A stretch of 64,000 nt of DNA, taken from contig CANIZL010000019.1 of NCBI GenBank assembly GCA_947471985.1, positions 1 through 64,000 of the forward strand, written 5' to 3'. Origin of the DNA: Verrucomicrobiota bacterium (lineage in GTDB: Bacteria > Verrucomicrobiota > Verrucomicrobiia > Limisphaerales > UBA9464). The translations under genes and the position numbers were made by a program. Below, piece after piece: positions 25,780-34,736 of the stretch. The notes beneath the pieces were generated by a model, which was not told the DNA's origin, did not search any database, and was given only the letters and a program-made list of their open reading frames with translations. Numbering within the stretch: the stretch's first letter is position 1; each line of letters opens with the position of its first letter.

Positions 25780-27630
25780 TCAGGCCCCGGACGGAAACTT
25801 GGCCAGGGCTTCCCGGATCCAATCCACCTGGCTGGGGAAAAGTCGGCGTGTTTCAATCCGACCGTACGCCACACGCGCCAAGGGATATTGTTTGGTCGTC
25901 ACGTAATATTCAAACCAGGCCAACTGGAGGTCGGCGGTCTCGTCGGGACTGAGCTCCCGGGTGCCGAGTGGATTGAGCAGTTTTTCCACCTCACTCGTAT
26001 AGCCATTCAGCAGCAGCGCCAGGGCATGATTAATGATCGCTGAGTAGCTGTGAGGCTCCTCACGGAGACGGGCAACGGAAAGCTCCAGGGCCTTCGCCGG
26101 CAGCCGGCGGTTTACCAGGAGCGCCGTGGCGTAGTTGTGTCCGTAAGCAGAGTTCTGCGGTGCCATCGTATAGGCCTTCTCCGCGGCCAGCAACGTGACC
26201 GCAGGATCCTTGGCCGCCGCCGCCGTCAGGGTGTACTGGAACCAGAAATCCACATCGTTGCCCACCCGGTTGGTCAGCGTACCGCACAATTGCAGGGCCG
26301 GCACGGGATAACCCAGGGAGCGCATCGCGAGGACGCACTCGAAGGCGAGATCCGGCGTGCCAAAACTCTCGCCTGCCGCCTTGATAAACAGCGGAGCCGC
26401 CGACTCCGGCCGATCCGTGGCAGCGTCGGCATAGGCTTCGCAAAAACCGGAGAACCCCTCCAACTGCCCGTGCAGGGGAATGGAATTCCGCATCAGCACT
26501 GCGAGGTGTCGCAACTCATCCCACTGCTTGAGCTGGATGAAATTCTTGGCCTGAACGCGCCAGAGATTGACCTCGAAGCCGAAATTGGGGAGCTCCCGGT
26601 TGAGATAATCCGCCGATACATCCGCAAGTCCCAGTTGGTTCAGAGCCGTGGCATAGTCCGACGCCTCACTGGGATTCGCGGCGGGGGCGGTATGGCGCCG
26701 GGCCAGGGCGATGGCCTCGGTCTTCGCGCCCGACCGGTAAATCAAGCGCCAAAGACCGATGTGATCCCGGGGGCGATCGGCGTGACGTTCGATCAAATCC
26801 TGCATGGTCTTCCGGTACGCGGACAGGTCTTCCCGCTGGAGGTGCACCGTAAGGAGGAGCTGGTTGGCCAGATCATGATTTTCAGGCTGCCCCAAAGCGG
26901 TCTGCAGCGCCTGGCGGGCGACGCCAGCGCCGCCGGCCGGCCCCCATTCCACCGCCCAGGCGGCATGGCGCAATTGACTGGGCACATCGGTCGCCAAGGT
27001 CGCCTGGTGCTGGTTCCACAACTGCTCAAAGGCCTTCATATCCTTGCGATCAAACGCCGTGGCCAAGAGCGCGGCGGCGGTTCGCGGGCCCAGATTGGTC
27101 AGGCCCGGCGGAATGAAACCCGATAGATACTGATGCAGGTTCCGGGCAAAGAAGAACCGGGCCACCAATTCCAAATCCGCCGAGTTCGTGCGGGTCAGCC
27201 GCAGCAGATGGATGGCCCGCTCATAGCCGTAAAAAAGCTGTTCGCGATCGGATTTGGTGGCCAGCAGCAATGTCTCCAGTGCGCCCCGCGGAATCGACGC
27301 ATCGCCGGGATCATTGAGCTCCGCCACCGTCCAGGCATCAATGGCCCGATTAATATCGCCCGCCGCATGCTGCTGGGCTGCCACCCGCTTCAACCGCCAC
27401 GCCTGCACCAGATTCATGCCGCTCGCCTTGAGGGGCGGCTGGAATTCCGGCGGAGTCCGCACCCATATCTTCGGCAGAAACAGGCTTAAAAAAACCACCG
27501 CCAGGAGCGCGGCAATCACGAACACCCGGAACCAGACATCGTGAAAAAGAAAAAGAAATGTCCGACTGCCCCACCGCTCCATGGGTGGATGCTTCTCGTC
27601 GAACTGTCCGTCGTAGTTTTCGTCGCTCAT
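25780..27630 (-). CDS. Membrane-anchored TPR-type helical repeat protein
   Basis: A 616-residue protein. A cytoplasmic N-terminus of about 30 residues is followed by one transmembrane helix (VWFRVFVIAALLAVVFLSLFL, about residues 32-52) and then a long helical region with TPR-like repeats, for example HAAGDINRAIDAWTVAELNDP and TLLAAEKAYTMAPQNSAYGHNYATALL. No enzyme motif is seen. Similar TPR proteins with one membrane helix are found near exopolysaccharide and exosortase systems in these bacteria, but nothing in the immediate context (manA upstream by 100 bases, B12 operon convergent) fixes the role. Confidence 0.75.
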   Translation of the reverse strand: MSDENYDGQFDEKHPPMERWGSRTFLFLFHDVWFRVFVIAALLAVVFLSLFLPKIWVRTPPEFQPPLKASGMNLVQAWRLKRVAAQQHAAGDINRAIDAWTVAELNDPGDASIPRGALETLLLATKSDREQLFYGYERAIHLLRLTRTNSADLELVARFFFARNLHQYLSGFIPPGLTNLGPRTAAALLATAFDRKDMKAFEQLWNQHQATLATDVPSQLRHAAWAVEWGPAGGAGVARQALQTALGQPENHDLANQLLLTVHLQREDLSAYRKTMQDLIERHADRPRDHIGLWRLIYRSGAKTEAIALARRHTAPAANPSEASDYATALNQLGLADVSADYLNRELPNFGFEVNLWRVQAKNFIQLKQWDELRHLAVLMRNSIPLHGQLEGFSGFCEAYADAATDRPESAAPLFIKAAGESFGTPDLAFECVLAMRSLGYPVPALQLCGTLTNRVGNDVDFWFQYTLTAAAAKDPAVTLLAAEKAYTMAPQNSAYGHNYATALLVNRRLPAKALELSVARLREEPHSYSAIINHALALLLNGYTSEVEKLLNPLGTRELSPDETADLQLAWFEYYVTTKQYPLARVAYGRIETRRLFPSQVDWIREALAKFPSGA

Positions 27631-27731
27631 GGTGCAGCTGCGGGCTCTATCCGCGGAGTCTGGTGGTTGAAATCGCCCTTGGCGAGGGCCGCTTCAGTAC
27701 GGGAACGAATCTCGCTCAGCGCCCGGCCGGA

Positions 27732-28769
27732 TCAGGACCGACCCACGGTCATTTCCAGGACCACGACCTCCGTCGTCGCCGTCAGCTCAATCTGCCGGCA
27801 GGCGGCGGGGATCAGGGCGAAGTGTCCCGCCGTGAGCTGCATCGATTCGCCACCGCCCGCCACGGTCAGGCTCCCTTGCACCACTGCCAGGAGCGATGGG
27901 GTACCGGCGGGCCGACCCTCGGCCAACGGCGATCCTGCTCCGGCGTGAAGTTCGTGCGCGCAAAATGCGGGATCCTGAACCAGAATCCGCCGCCCGGGCA
28001 CGGGACCCGCGGACGCCCGACGGGGAATCAGCGAAGGTGAAAAGTCGCTAAAATCGATGGCTTGCAACGCTTCCGCCACATGCAGGGGACGCGGCCGGCC
28101 ATCCAACCCCAGGCGATTGAAATCAAACACCCGATAGGTGGTGTCGGAATTCTGCTGCAACTCAAAAATCACGATCCCCGCACCCAAGGCATGTACCCGG
28201 CCACTGGGCACAAACAAGACATCGCCGGGCTGTACCGGGAGTTCCTGAAAGCAACCCGCCACGGTTCCATCCGCGGAGCGCCGGACGAATTCATCCCGGG
28301 TCACGCCGGGCCGCAAGCCGGCAAGGAAACGGGACCCGGGGTGGGCCGCCGCAACGTACCACATTTCCGTCTTCGGCTCACCGTTCATCGCCGCCGCCAA
28401 CGCCGCCGGCGGATGCACCTGCAGTGACAGATCCTCCCGGGCATCCAACACTTTGGCGAGCCAGGGAAAACGCCCGTCCGGGCGCCCCGAGTCACCCACC
28501 ATCTCCGCCGGAAAAGCCGCCATCAACTGCCGCAGGCTGGACCCCGCCCACGGACCGTTCACCACGACACTGACGGCGTCGGGACGATCCGCCACCTCCC
28601 AGGACTCCCCAATCGGCCGGTCGGCCGGGAAGTCCTTGCCAAACAGTTCCCGAAGACGCGTCCCGCCCCAAACCCGCTCCATGGGCAGCGCGCGAAACCG
28701 CAACGGATAATCCGGCGGGCGTTGCTGGGAGCCACGGTCCCCCCCGGGGAAAACACCGGATGCGCTCAC
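27732..28769 (-). CDS. manA: Mannose-6-phosphate isomerase, class I
   Basis: A 345-residue enzyme interconverting mannose-6-phosphate and fructose-6-phosphate, supplying GDP-mannose for polysaccharides. Zinc-ligand and active-site motifs are LQVHPP, KTEMWYVA, a glutamate/histidine region VPSGRVHALGAGIVIFELQQNSDTTYR (split: VPSGRVHALGAG and FELQQNSDTTYRVFD) and the C-terminal cupin. Length and motifs fit the shorter Firmicutes-type class. It starts with GTG at 28769, which overlaps the accA stop as GTGA, so it is probably translated by ribosomes finishing accA. The N-terminal 20 residues before YPLRFRALP are weakly supported and the true start could be a little downstream. Confidence 0.92.
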   Translation of the reverse strand: MSASGVFPGGDRGSQQRPPDYPLRFRALPMERVWGGTRLRELFGKDFPADRPIGESWEVADRPDAVSVVVNGPWAGSSLRQLMAAFPAEMVGDSGRPDGRFPWLAKVLDAREDLSLQVHPPAALAAAMNGEPKTEMWYVAAAHPGSRFLAGLRPGVTRDEFVRRSADGTVAGCFQELPVQPGDVLFVPSGRVHALGAGIVIFELQQNSDTTYRVFDFNRLGLDGRPRPLHVAEALQAIDFSDFSPSLIPRRASAGPVPGRRILVQDPAFCAHELHAGAGSPLAEGRPAGTPSLLAVVQGSLTVAGGGESMQLTAGHFALIPAACRQIELTATTEVVVLEMTVGRS

Positions 28770-29749
28770 GCCGCCTTGGGGTTGGATTGGGGTTCGTGAA
28801 AATGCCCAAAGGAGCGGAATTTCCCGTAGCGGGTGTGCTGGCGGAGGCGCGGCCCCATCGATTCCACTTCCTCCAGATGCCGCGTCAACACCGTCCGCAG
28901 GGACATCGCCGCCGCCGCGGGATCATTGTGGGCACCGCCCAGCGGTTCGGGCACAACGTCGTCGACCAGACCCAGCTGCCGCAGATCGGTGGCCGTGATC
29001 TTGAGCGCGGCGGCCGCCTGTGCGCTGGCCTTCCGATCCTTCCACAAGATGGCGGCGCAACCTTCGGGCGAAATCACCGAGTAATACGCATTTTCCAGGA
29101 TCAAAACCCGGTCGGCCACCCCGATGCCCAGCGCCCCGCCCGAGCCGCCTTCGCCGATCACTGCGGCGATGATTGGCACCTCGAGCAGCATCATCTCCCG
29201 CAGATTCACGGCGATCGCCTCCGCGATATGCCGCTCCTCCGCCCCGATCCCTGGATACGCTCCCGCGGTATCGATGAGGGTAATGATCGGCAGCCCAAAT
29301 TTGTCGGCCATTTTCATCAGCCGCAGGGCCTTGCGATACCCCTCCGGATGCGCCGAGCCGAAATTGCGCAGGATGTTTTCCTTCGTATCCCGGCCCTTTT
29401 GGGTGCCGATGACCATCACCCGGCGCGTTTCCAAGAGGGCAAATCCACCGACCACCGCCCGGTCATCCGAGTAGAGACGGTCGCCGTGCAGCTCCTCAAA
29501 GCCGTTGAACGTCGCTCGGAAATAATCCAGGGAATAGGGTCGTTTGGGATGACGCGCCAACTGCACGCGCTGCCAGGGCGAAAGCTGACTGAACACCTCC
29601 CGCCGGGCGATCTCGATTTTGCGCTCGAGCTGCTGCAACTCGTCCTCCCAGGAGATCCCCAGGGTGTGCTTGTCGGGGTGCGCCCGCAGATCTTCGAGCT
29701 TGGCCTGCAACTCGTAGATCGGTCTTTCAAAATCAAGGTAATGCTTCAT
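28766..29749 (-). CDS. accA: Acetyl-CoA carboxylase carboxyltransferase subunit alpha
   Basis: A 327-residue subunit that, with AccD, moves the carboxyl group from biotin to acetyl-CoA in the first step of fatty-acid synthesis. I start it at ATG 29749 because MKHYLDFERPIYELQAKL is the normal N-terminus; the open frame extends upstream, and ATG 29788 is an alternative. Landmarks include LARHPKRPYSLDY, FNGFEELHGDR, IGTQKGRDTKENI, FGSAHPEGYRKALRLM, FGLPIITLIDTAGAYPGIGAEERHIAE (split at FGLPIITLIDTAGAYPG and GAEER) and GEGGSGGALGIGVADRVL. accD is not adjacent. Its stop overlaps the manA start. Confidence 0.96.
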   Translation of the reverse strand: MKHYLDFERPIYELQAKLEDLRAHPDKHTLGISWEDELQQLERKIEIARREVFSQLSPWQRVQLARHPKRPYSLDYFRATFNGFEELHGDRLYSDDRAVVGGFALLETRRVMVIGTQKGRDTKENILRNFGSAHPEGYRKALRLMKMADKFGLPIITLIDTAGAYPGIGAEERHIAEAIAVNLREMMLLEVPIIAAVIGEGGSGGALGIGVADRVLILENAYYSVISPEGCAAILWKDRKASAQAAAALKITATDLRQLGLVDDVVPEPLGGAHNDPAAAAMSLRTVLTRHLEEVESMGPRLRQHTRYGKFRSFGHFHEPQSNPKAA

Positions 29750-30063
29750 TGCCACCAACCGAACCTTCGGCTCCCGGATGTTAGACATCCCAGCCCCCGG
29801 CCGGCAACCCGCGCTTTCAAAACCCACCCATCGACCGCACCTGACCAAAACTTGGCATTGCACTTGCTAACAGTAATTCACTGTCCTCGAGGGGGCGGGA
29901 AAATAGTTCAAGTGCGTTCGATTTCCCGCCGCCTCGCCGGCGGTGCGCCGCGTCCGCCTAACCCAAAAACGCCCTCCGCCTGATTGCGTCCGCAGCTCCC
30001 GCACACACGGCCGACGTGTGTTTCGATTTGACCAGCCGGGCTCGTTTCCGCTGATATATCCTG
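29750..30063. other. Gene-free divergent region between accA and the esterase gene
   Basis: About 314 bases expected to hold promoters for accA (minus) and the sialate O-acetylesterase (plus). On the plus strand TTGGCA (from 29852), a 16-base spacer and TAATTC form a weak -35/-10 candidate. If ATG 29788 is used for accA, the first 39 bases would be coding. Nothing else is recognised. Confidence 0.4.
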
Positions 30064-31638
30064 GTGATCTCCCGCGTGTTTTCGTTTTCTCTGGCCCGGA
30101 CCGGCTTTTTTGCCGCGGTCGCCGGGTGTTTGAGCCATTTTTCCGGCCAGGCCGAGGTCCAACTCCATCCGCTGTTTACCGATCACGCCGTATTGCAGCG
30201 GGATAAACCGCTGCGGATCTGGGGTTGGGCGGCCCCGGGAGAAGCCGTGAAGGTCGATTTCGGCGGGAAGACCGCCAACACCCGCACCGGTGACACCGGC
30301 CGCTGGTCCGTCGAGTTACCCGCGTTTCCCGCCAACACGTCACCCGGCACGCTGACCGTCACCGGATCGAACATTGTAACGCGACAGGATCTGCTCGTCG
30401 GCGACGTCTGGCTGTGCTCCGGGCAATCCAACATGGAATGGCCGCTAAGCCGCAGCTTCCAACCCGCGGCGGACATCGAGGCCGGCACCCTGCCCAACCT
30501 GCGTCTTTTCACCGTCCTCAAAAATCGCGCCAGTCGCCCGCTCGATAACTTCGGCAAACCCGCCGAACATTTCTGGCAGAAATCCGGACCCGGTTCCGTC
30601 CGCGATTTTTCCGCCGTGGCCTACTACTTCGGTCGCGACATGCAGAGCGCCCTGCACGTACCCATCGGTTTGATCAACACCTCCTGGGGCGGCTCCCCCG
30701 CCGAGGTATGGATGACCGAAGGCATGCTCCGGCGAAATCACGTTCTGGATCGGGACATCCTCAGCAGCTGGCCGAAACAATTCCGCGATTACCAACGCAA
30801 TCTCGCCAATTGGGAAGGCGAAAAGGCCATCGCCGAAAAACTCAAACTTCCCTTCAATCGCCCCCGGCCGTCTCTCGGCTGGACGCCCGCGGAATTGTTC
30901 AATGCGATGGTGCAACCGCTCGTGCCCTACGGAGTGGCCGGCGCCATCTGGTATCAGGGGGAATCCAACGCCGGACGGGCGTTTGAATATCGCTCTTTGT
31001 TTGCCGACATGATCCGCAATTGGCGGGAAGAATTCGGGCAGGGCGATTTCCCCTTCCTCGCAGTTCAACTCGCGCCCTGGGACAAAAACCGGAAACGCAG
31101 CCTGACCGAAATTACCGCGACCCCGGTTGAGAGCGATTGGGCGGAGCTGCGGGAGGCCCAGAACTACGCGGTGACCACGCTGCCCCACGTGGGCATCGCC
31201 GTCATCACGGACGTCGGGGACAAGGACGACATCCACCCCTCGAAAAAGGCTCCCGTCGGGGCGCGGCTCGCCCTGTTGGCCCAACGGATCGCCCATCAAC
31301 GTCCCGTGGCCGCCTACGGTCCCGTGCTGCGCAGCGCCATCCCGCGTGAAGGTCACGTGAACCTGACGTTCGGTGAAACGGCGAAAGGCCTTCGCTCTCT
31401 GGATGGCGGGCCGCTGACCGGTTTTGCGATCGCCGGTGAAGATCGCGTCTGGCATTGGGCGGAGGCGACTTTTCAAACCGCCACCACCGTCAAGGTGAGC
31501 AGCCCCGAAGTGCCCCGTCCGGTGGCGGTCCGCTACGGTTGGTCGGATTACCCAGTGGTCAATCTGGCGGACAGCACGGGCCTGCCGGCGTCGCCCTTTC
31601 GGACGGATGACTGGCCCATGACCACCAGCCGACGCTGA
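30064..31638 (+). CDS. Sialate O-acetylesterase family protein
   Basis: A 524-residue secreted esterase of the SASA/DUF303 family, which removes acetyl groups from sialic acid or plant polysaccharides. A hydrophobic N-terminus (VFSFSLARTGFFAAVAGCLSH) serves as signal peptide. LFTDHAVLQRD and an Ig-like domain follow. The nucleophile serine is in CSGQSNMEWPL, YQGESNA is the block III element, and the late DVGDKDDIHPSKK carries the catalytic Asp-His pair. The start is GTG 30064. The gene stands alone between divergent accA and a convergent hypothetical gene. The natural substrate cannot be told from the sequence. Confidence 0.92.
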   Translation: MISRVFSFSLARTGFFAAVAGCLSHFSGQAEVQLHPLFTDHAVLQRDKPLRIWGWAAPGEAVKVDFGGKTANTRTGDTGRWSVELPAFPANTSPGTLTVTGSNIVTRQDLLVGDVWLCSGQSNMEWPLSRSFQPAADIEAGTLPNLRLFTVLKNRASRPLDNFGKPAEHFWQKSGPGSVRDFSAVAYYFGRDMQSALHVPIGLINTSWGGSPAEVWMTEGMLRRNHVLDRDILSSWPKQFRDYQRNLANWEGEKAIAEKLKLPFNRPRPSLGWTPAELFNAMVQPLVPYGVAGAIWYQGESNAGRAFEYRSLFADMIRNWREEFGQGDFPFLAVQLAPWDKNRKRSLTEITATPVESDWAELREAQNYAVTTLPHVGIAVITDVGDKDDIHPSKKAPVGARLALLAQRIAHQRPVAAYGPVLRSAIPREGHVNLTFGETAKGLRSLDGGPLTGFAIAGEDRVWHWAEATFQTATTVKVSSPEVPRPVAVRYGWSDYPVVNLADSTGLPASPFRTDDWPMTTSRR

Positions 31639-31660
31639 TCGATCGGTCCGCGGGCCCAGG

Positions 31661-32512
31661 TCACGGACGCGGGCCGGAGCCACGCCAGCGGGCGAGCTCC
31701 ACCGCCTGCTCCGTCACCAGCAGCTTGTGGCGGGCCAGCTCTGCCTCCGCTTGGCGTAATTGTTCCGCCAACCGCAGATGCCCGAGCATCCAGCCAAACG
31801 AGGGATTCTTGGCGGCGTTCACCGCCAACAGCCGCTCCAGTTGCTGGACATCATCGAGGCCCGCTTTGGTGACGGCTTCCGCCGGAGGCAAACCAAGGGA
31901 AATGTCGTCACAGGCGCGCTTCAATCGGCGCAGCAACACCGCCGAGCCTTCGATCGCGTCTCCCGCACCCCAACCGACATCCGCCCGGGATTCCTCACCT
32001 TCCCGGGTCGCCGGGCCGGATGGCCGACCCACCCGGCGCATGATCGCCGGCGAGGTGCGGATGTACTCGGGAACCACCGCGCCATCGGGCGATCGCCGAT
32101 CACCCGCGGGGGTTGCGCCGCCCCGGACTTCGTCCGCGCGCCCGGCCGGCACCACTGCGGTCGGTGCGACGTAAGGGGCCACGGTCTTCCAGAGAGTCAT
32201 CAGCCGCGTTCCGGACGCGCGAATACCCAGAAATCCCCGCCGAATATTCCGTTCCAACCGATTGACCGCGTAAAGCTCATCCAGCTGCAAGGAGAACTGC
32301 TCCTCGGAGGTCATGGCTCCGAGGCTGCGGATGATATCCAGATCCGTGGCGAAAAAGGTCCGATTAAAGGCCAGGATGGGCGCCGCCAAAGGTCGTCGCG
32401 AAACCGGCAGCGAACGCCACAGCACCGCCCGGGAGTACTTCTCGGGACTCACCCGGTAATAAGCGCAAAAGGCCTCGCGGAAATTCGCAAACTGCGGTTT
32501 GGATTCTGACAT
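31661..32512 (-). CDS. Conserved hypothetical protein, helical
   Basis: A 283-residue soluble protein I do not recognise. The N-terminus has REAFCAYYRVSPEKYSRAVLWRSLP (FREAFCAYY and EKYSRAVLWR), followed by ILAFNRTFFATDLDIIRSLG. The middle (about 115-175) is low-complexity, rich in glycine, arginine and proline, and the C-terminal 60 residues are predicted helical, with LRLAEQLRQAEAELARHKLLV likely coiled-coil. No signal peptide or membrane helix. Codon use looks like its neighbours. It lies 39 bases downstream of the LarA-like gene on the same strand and could be co-transcribed. Confidence 0.7.
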   Translation of the reverse strand: MSESKPQFANFREAFCAYYRVSPEKYSRAVLWRSLPVSRRPLAAPILAFNRTFFATDLDIIRSLGAMTSEEQFSLQLDELYAVNRLERNIRRGFLGIRASGTRLMTLWKTVAPYVAPTAVVPAGRADEVRGGATPAGDRRSPDGAVVPEYIRTSPAIMRRVGRPSGPATREGEESRADVGWGAGDAIEGSAVLLRRLKRACDDISLGLPPAEAVTKAGLDDVQQLERLLAVNAAKNPSFGWMLGHLRLAEQLRQAEAELARHKLLVTEQAVELARWRGSGPRP

Positions 32513-32551
32513 ATCACCCTCTTAAAACCGAAACCCGGATCATCTTCCCGC

Positions 32552-33805
32552 CTATTTCAGGCGGAAAAGCGTCTCCCCGGCCTTGGGAACGTACAGCACA
32601 CCCTCGGCTTCCCGGTTCTGATAATCCTCCAACCGCAGGGTGCGCCAATCGCGATAGCCCAGGTTGATCTGGCGGCATTCAGCCTCGGAGATACCCGTCG
32701 CCAAAGTCACGCGAGCCCGCGCCTTTTCGACGCCGTTTTCGTAGGTGCCCTGACCAAACACATGGGTGCTGTGGGCCAGTGTGCCCCACGGCAGGTGCTT
32801 GAACTGGTCCCACTGCTTCAGAAAATAATCCCGGCAATGATAGCCCACCTGCCGGATCAAATGACCGTGCACCACACTCACCTCGTGCAGATGCGGGGCA
32901 TAGATGATGAGTTCCCCCCCTTCGGCCAACACCGGCTCCAGCTTGTACATGCACTTCGCCCCGACCCAGAGTTCGTCGTACATGGGCGGAGCGACACTCA
33001 AAATCGTGTGGTACGCGCGCTCTTTCCAGACGATGTGCGTCCGCGCCGACAAATCGGCCGCGGCATCCCACGCCGCCTCGGGCGCACCGGCAAACAGGCC
33101 CGCCAACCCGCCATCCTTCACCGTCAGGGCAAAACACAGCTTCGGCGTCGGCACCATCGCTCCCGCCCGATCCACCACCCGGCGAACCGGCGTCCATTTC
33201 TGGCCGATCACGCCCACCGTGGTGATGACCGCACCCAGCCAATGGAAGAAATTCAGGATCTCCGCGCCGCTCACTCCGGGGAACAGATATTTATATCCGC
33301 CACTGAACCCCACCACCTCGTGGGGAAACACGGGGCCGACGATCACGAGTTGATCGTAATCAAACACCCGCGCATTCACCGTGACCGGGACGTCCATGGC
33401 GAAGCGTCCCTCGGATAACTGACGGATCTCCTCGGCCGGGATGTGCCCGAGGTGACGGAGCGCGGCCGGATTGTCCCACTCGTGATTGTAAAACTGCACC
33501 TTGGCGTAACGGCTGCGGCGCTCTTCGAGCGTAATATCGAGACGCCCGCAGATGGCCTCCTCGGACATCGCCGGATGCGTCCCCAGCGCCACCAGAATGT
33601 CCAGAGCCGCACACGCCTCGCCCACCTGGGCGAAGATGGCCTTGAACATCTGGCCGATCGGCGCCGTACGGGTGCCGTCGGGAATGATCAACAACAGGCG
33701 GCGACCGCGATAATCCGCGACCGGCAGGGCCTGGGCCACCAGGGCCGAAACCTCATCGGGCGACAACAAACCGGCGCTGGCGATGGACGAGTGCAGAGGG
33801 GACAT
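32552..33805 (-). CDS. LarA-like nickel-pincer racemase/epimerase family protein
   Basis: A 417-residue member of the LarA/DUF2088 family, whose founder racemises lactate with a nickel-pincer nucleotide bound covalently to lysine. Family residues are kept: R46 in DGTRTAP, H77 in ALGTHPAM, H162 in FPHEVVGF, K172 in GGYKYLFPG (the cofactor-attachment lysine) and H188 in FFHWLG. Cofactor-synthesis genes larB, larC and larE are not in the window. LarA homologues act on many 2-hydroxy acids and sugar acids, so lactate should not be assumed. An SDR gene ends 39 bases upstream on the same strand, suggesting a joint role in oxidising or epimerising a hydroxy or sugar acid. Confidence 0.88.
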   Translation of the reverse strand: MSPLHSSIASAGLLSPDEVSALVAQALPVADYRGRRLLLIIPDGTRTAPIGQMFKAIFAQVGEACAALDILVALGTHPAMSEEAICGRLDITLEERRSRYAKVQFYNHEWDNPAALRHLGHIPAEEIRQLSEGRFAMDVPVTVNARVFDYDQLVIVGPVFPHEVVGFSGGYKYLFPGVSGAEILNFFHWLGAVITTVGVIGQKWTPVRRVVDRAGAMVPTPKLCFALTVKDGGLAGLFAGAPEAAWDAAADLSARTHIVWKERAYHTILSVAPPMYDELWVGAKCMYKLEPVLAEGGELIIYAPHLHEVSVVHGHLIRQVGYHCRDYFLKQWDQFKHLPWGTLAHSTHVFGQGTYENGVEKARARVTLATGISEAECRQINLGYRDWRTLRLEDYQNREAEGVLYVPKAGETLFRLK

Positions 33806-33844
33806 AGGAGCGGAAAAGGTGGCGGAAGTTCCGTGGCGGGTGAA

Positions 33845-34657
33845 CTAAATCGTCTGAGCGAGGAACCCGCCATCGACCCGCACATCGGACCCGGTGACAA
33901 AGGAACTTGCCCGCGAACTGGCCAGAAATACCGTCGCCCCGACGAGTTCATCGGCCTGGCCGAAGCGGCCCATCGGCGTGTGTCCCCAAATGGACCGGGT
34001 GCGCGTCGACGGGGACCCGTCGTCATTGAACAGCAGCTTGCGATTCTGCTCCGCCGGAAAAAATCCCGGGGTCAGGGAATTCACCCGCACGCCACGCGGC
34101 GCCCATTCGCGGGCCAGGAATTGGGTGAGATTCAACACCGCCGCCTTGGCCGCGGAATAACTCACCACGCGGGACAGCGGCAGGTGGGCCGAAACACTGG
34201 CCACATTGATGATGCTGCCCCGGCCCGCAGCACACAGGGCGGGACCAAACACCTGGCACGGCAACAGGACGCCGCCCACCAGATTGAGATCGAAATTTCC
34301 CCGCCAGGCATCGAGCGACAGCTCTTCAAACTTCTGCTCCGCCGTCACGGTGGCCTTCGGATCGTTGCCCCCGGCGGCATTGACCAGAACGGTGGGCGCG
34401 CCGAGGCGGCTGACGATGGCCTCCCGGGCCGCGGCAAGGGAGGACTTGCTCACGGCGTCGGCGGCGAAGAATTCCGCCCGCCCACCCGCCTGCTGAATTT
34501 CCGACACTACGGCGGCACCGCGTTCGGCATTGCGGCCCACCACGGCCACCGCGGCCCCGTGCTGCGCCAACCCCCGGGCCATTGCCCCGCCCAAGGCACC
34601 GGTGGCACCGATGACCACCGCCACCTCACTGGAAAGATCGAAAAGATTCGTCGCCAT
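33845..34657 (-). CDS. SDR-family oxidoreductase (mannonate/fructuronate-type)
   Basis: A 270-residue short-chain dehydrogenase. ATG 34657 gives the canonical Rossmann opening VAVVIGATGALGGAMARGLA (cofactor motif near residues 14-21); the open frame upstream lacks similarity. The NAAGG motif, the catalytic serine region IINVASVSA, Y-S-A-A-K (Tyr-Lys pair) and VRVNSLTPGFF follow. The C-terminal TPMGRFGQADELVGATVFLASS and VDGGFLAQTI are typical. The overall pattern (NAAGGNDPKAT and FFPAEQNRKLL) resembles SDRs annotated as D-mannonate oxidoreductases, which reduce fructuronate, but the substrate is an inference. It precedes the LarA-like gene and is likely in an operon with it. Confidence 0.88.
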   Translation of the reverse strand: MATNLFDLSSEVAVVIGATGALGGAMARGLAQHGAAVAVVGRNAERGAAVVSEIQQAGGRAEFFAADAVSKSSLAAAREAIVSRLGAPTVLVNAAGGNDPKATVTAEQKFEELSLDAWRGNFDLNLVGGVLLPCQVFGPALCAAGRGSIINVASVSAHLPLSRVVSYSAAKAAVLNLTQFLAREWAPRGVRVNSLTPGFFPAEQNRKLLFNDDGSPSTRTRSIWGHTPMGRFGQADELVGATVFLASSRASSFVTGSDVRVDGGFLAQTI

Positions 34658-34736
34658 GCGACCGCCAGAGTGCCGACCGGACCCGCCCGGCTCAAACCTT
34701 CGTGGGATCAAACTACGCCGGCGACTGCGGCGGACA

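Noticed and set aside
29870-29884. Dyad ACAGT-AATTC-ACTGT between accA and the esterase gene
   Set aside because: Five-base arms are common by chance and it matches no known operator I can name.
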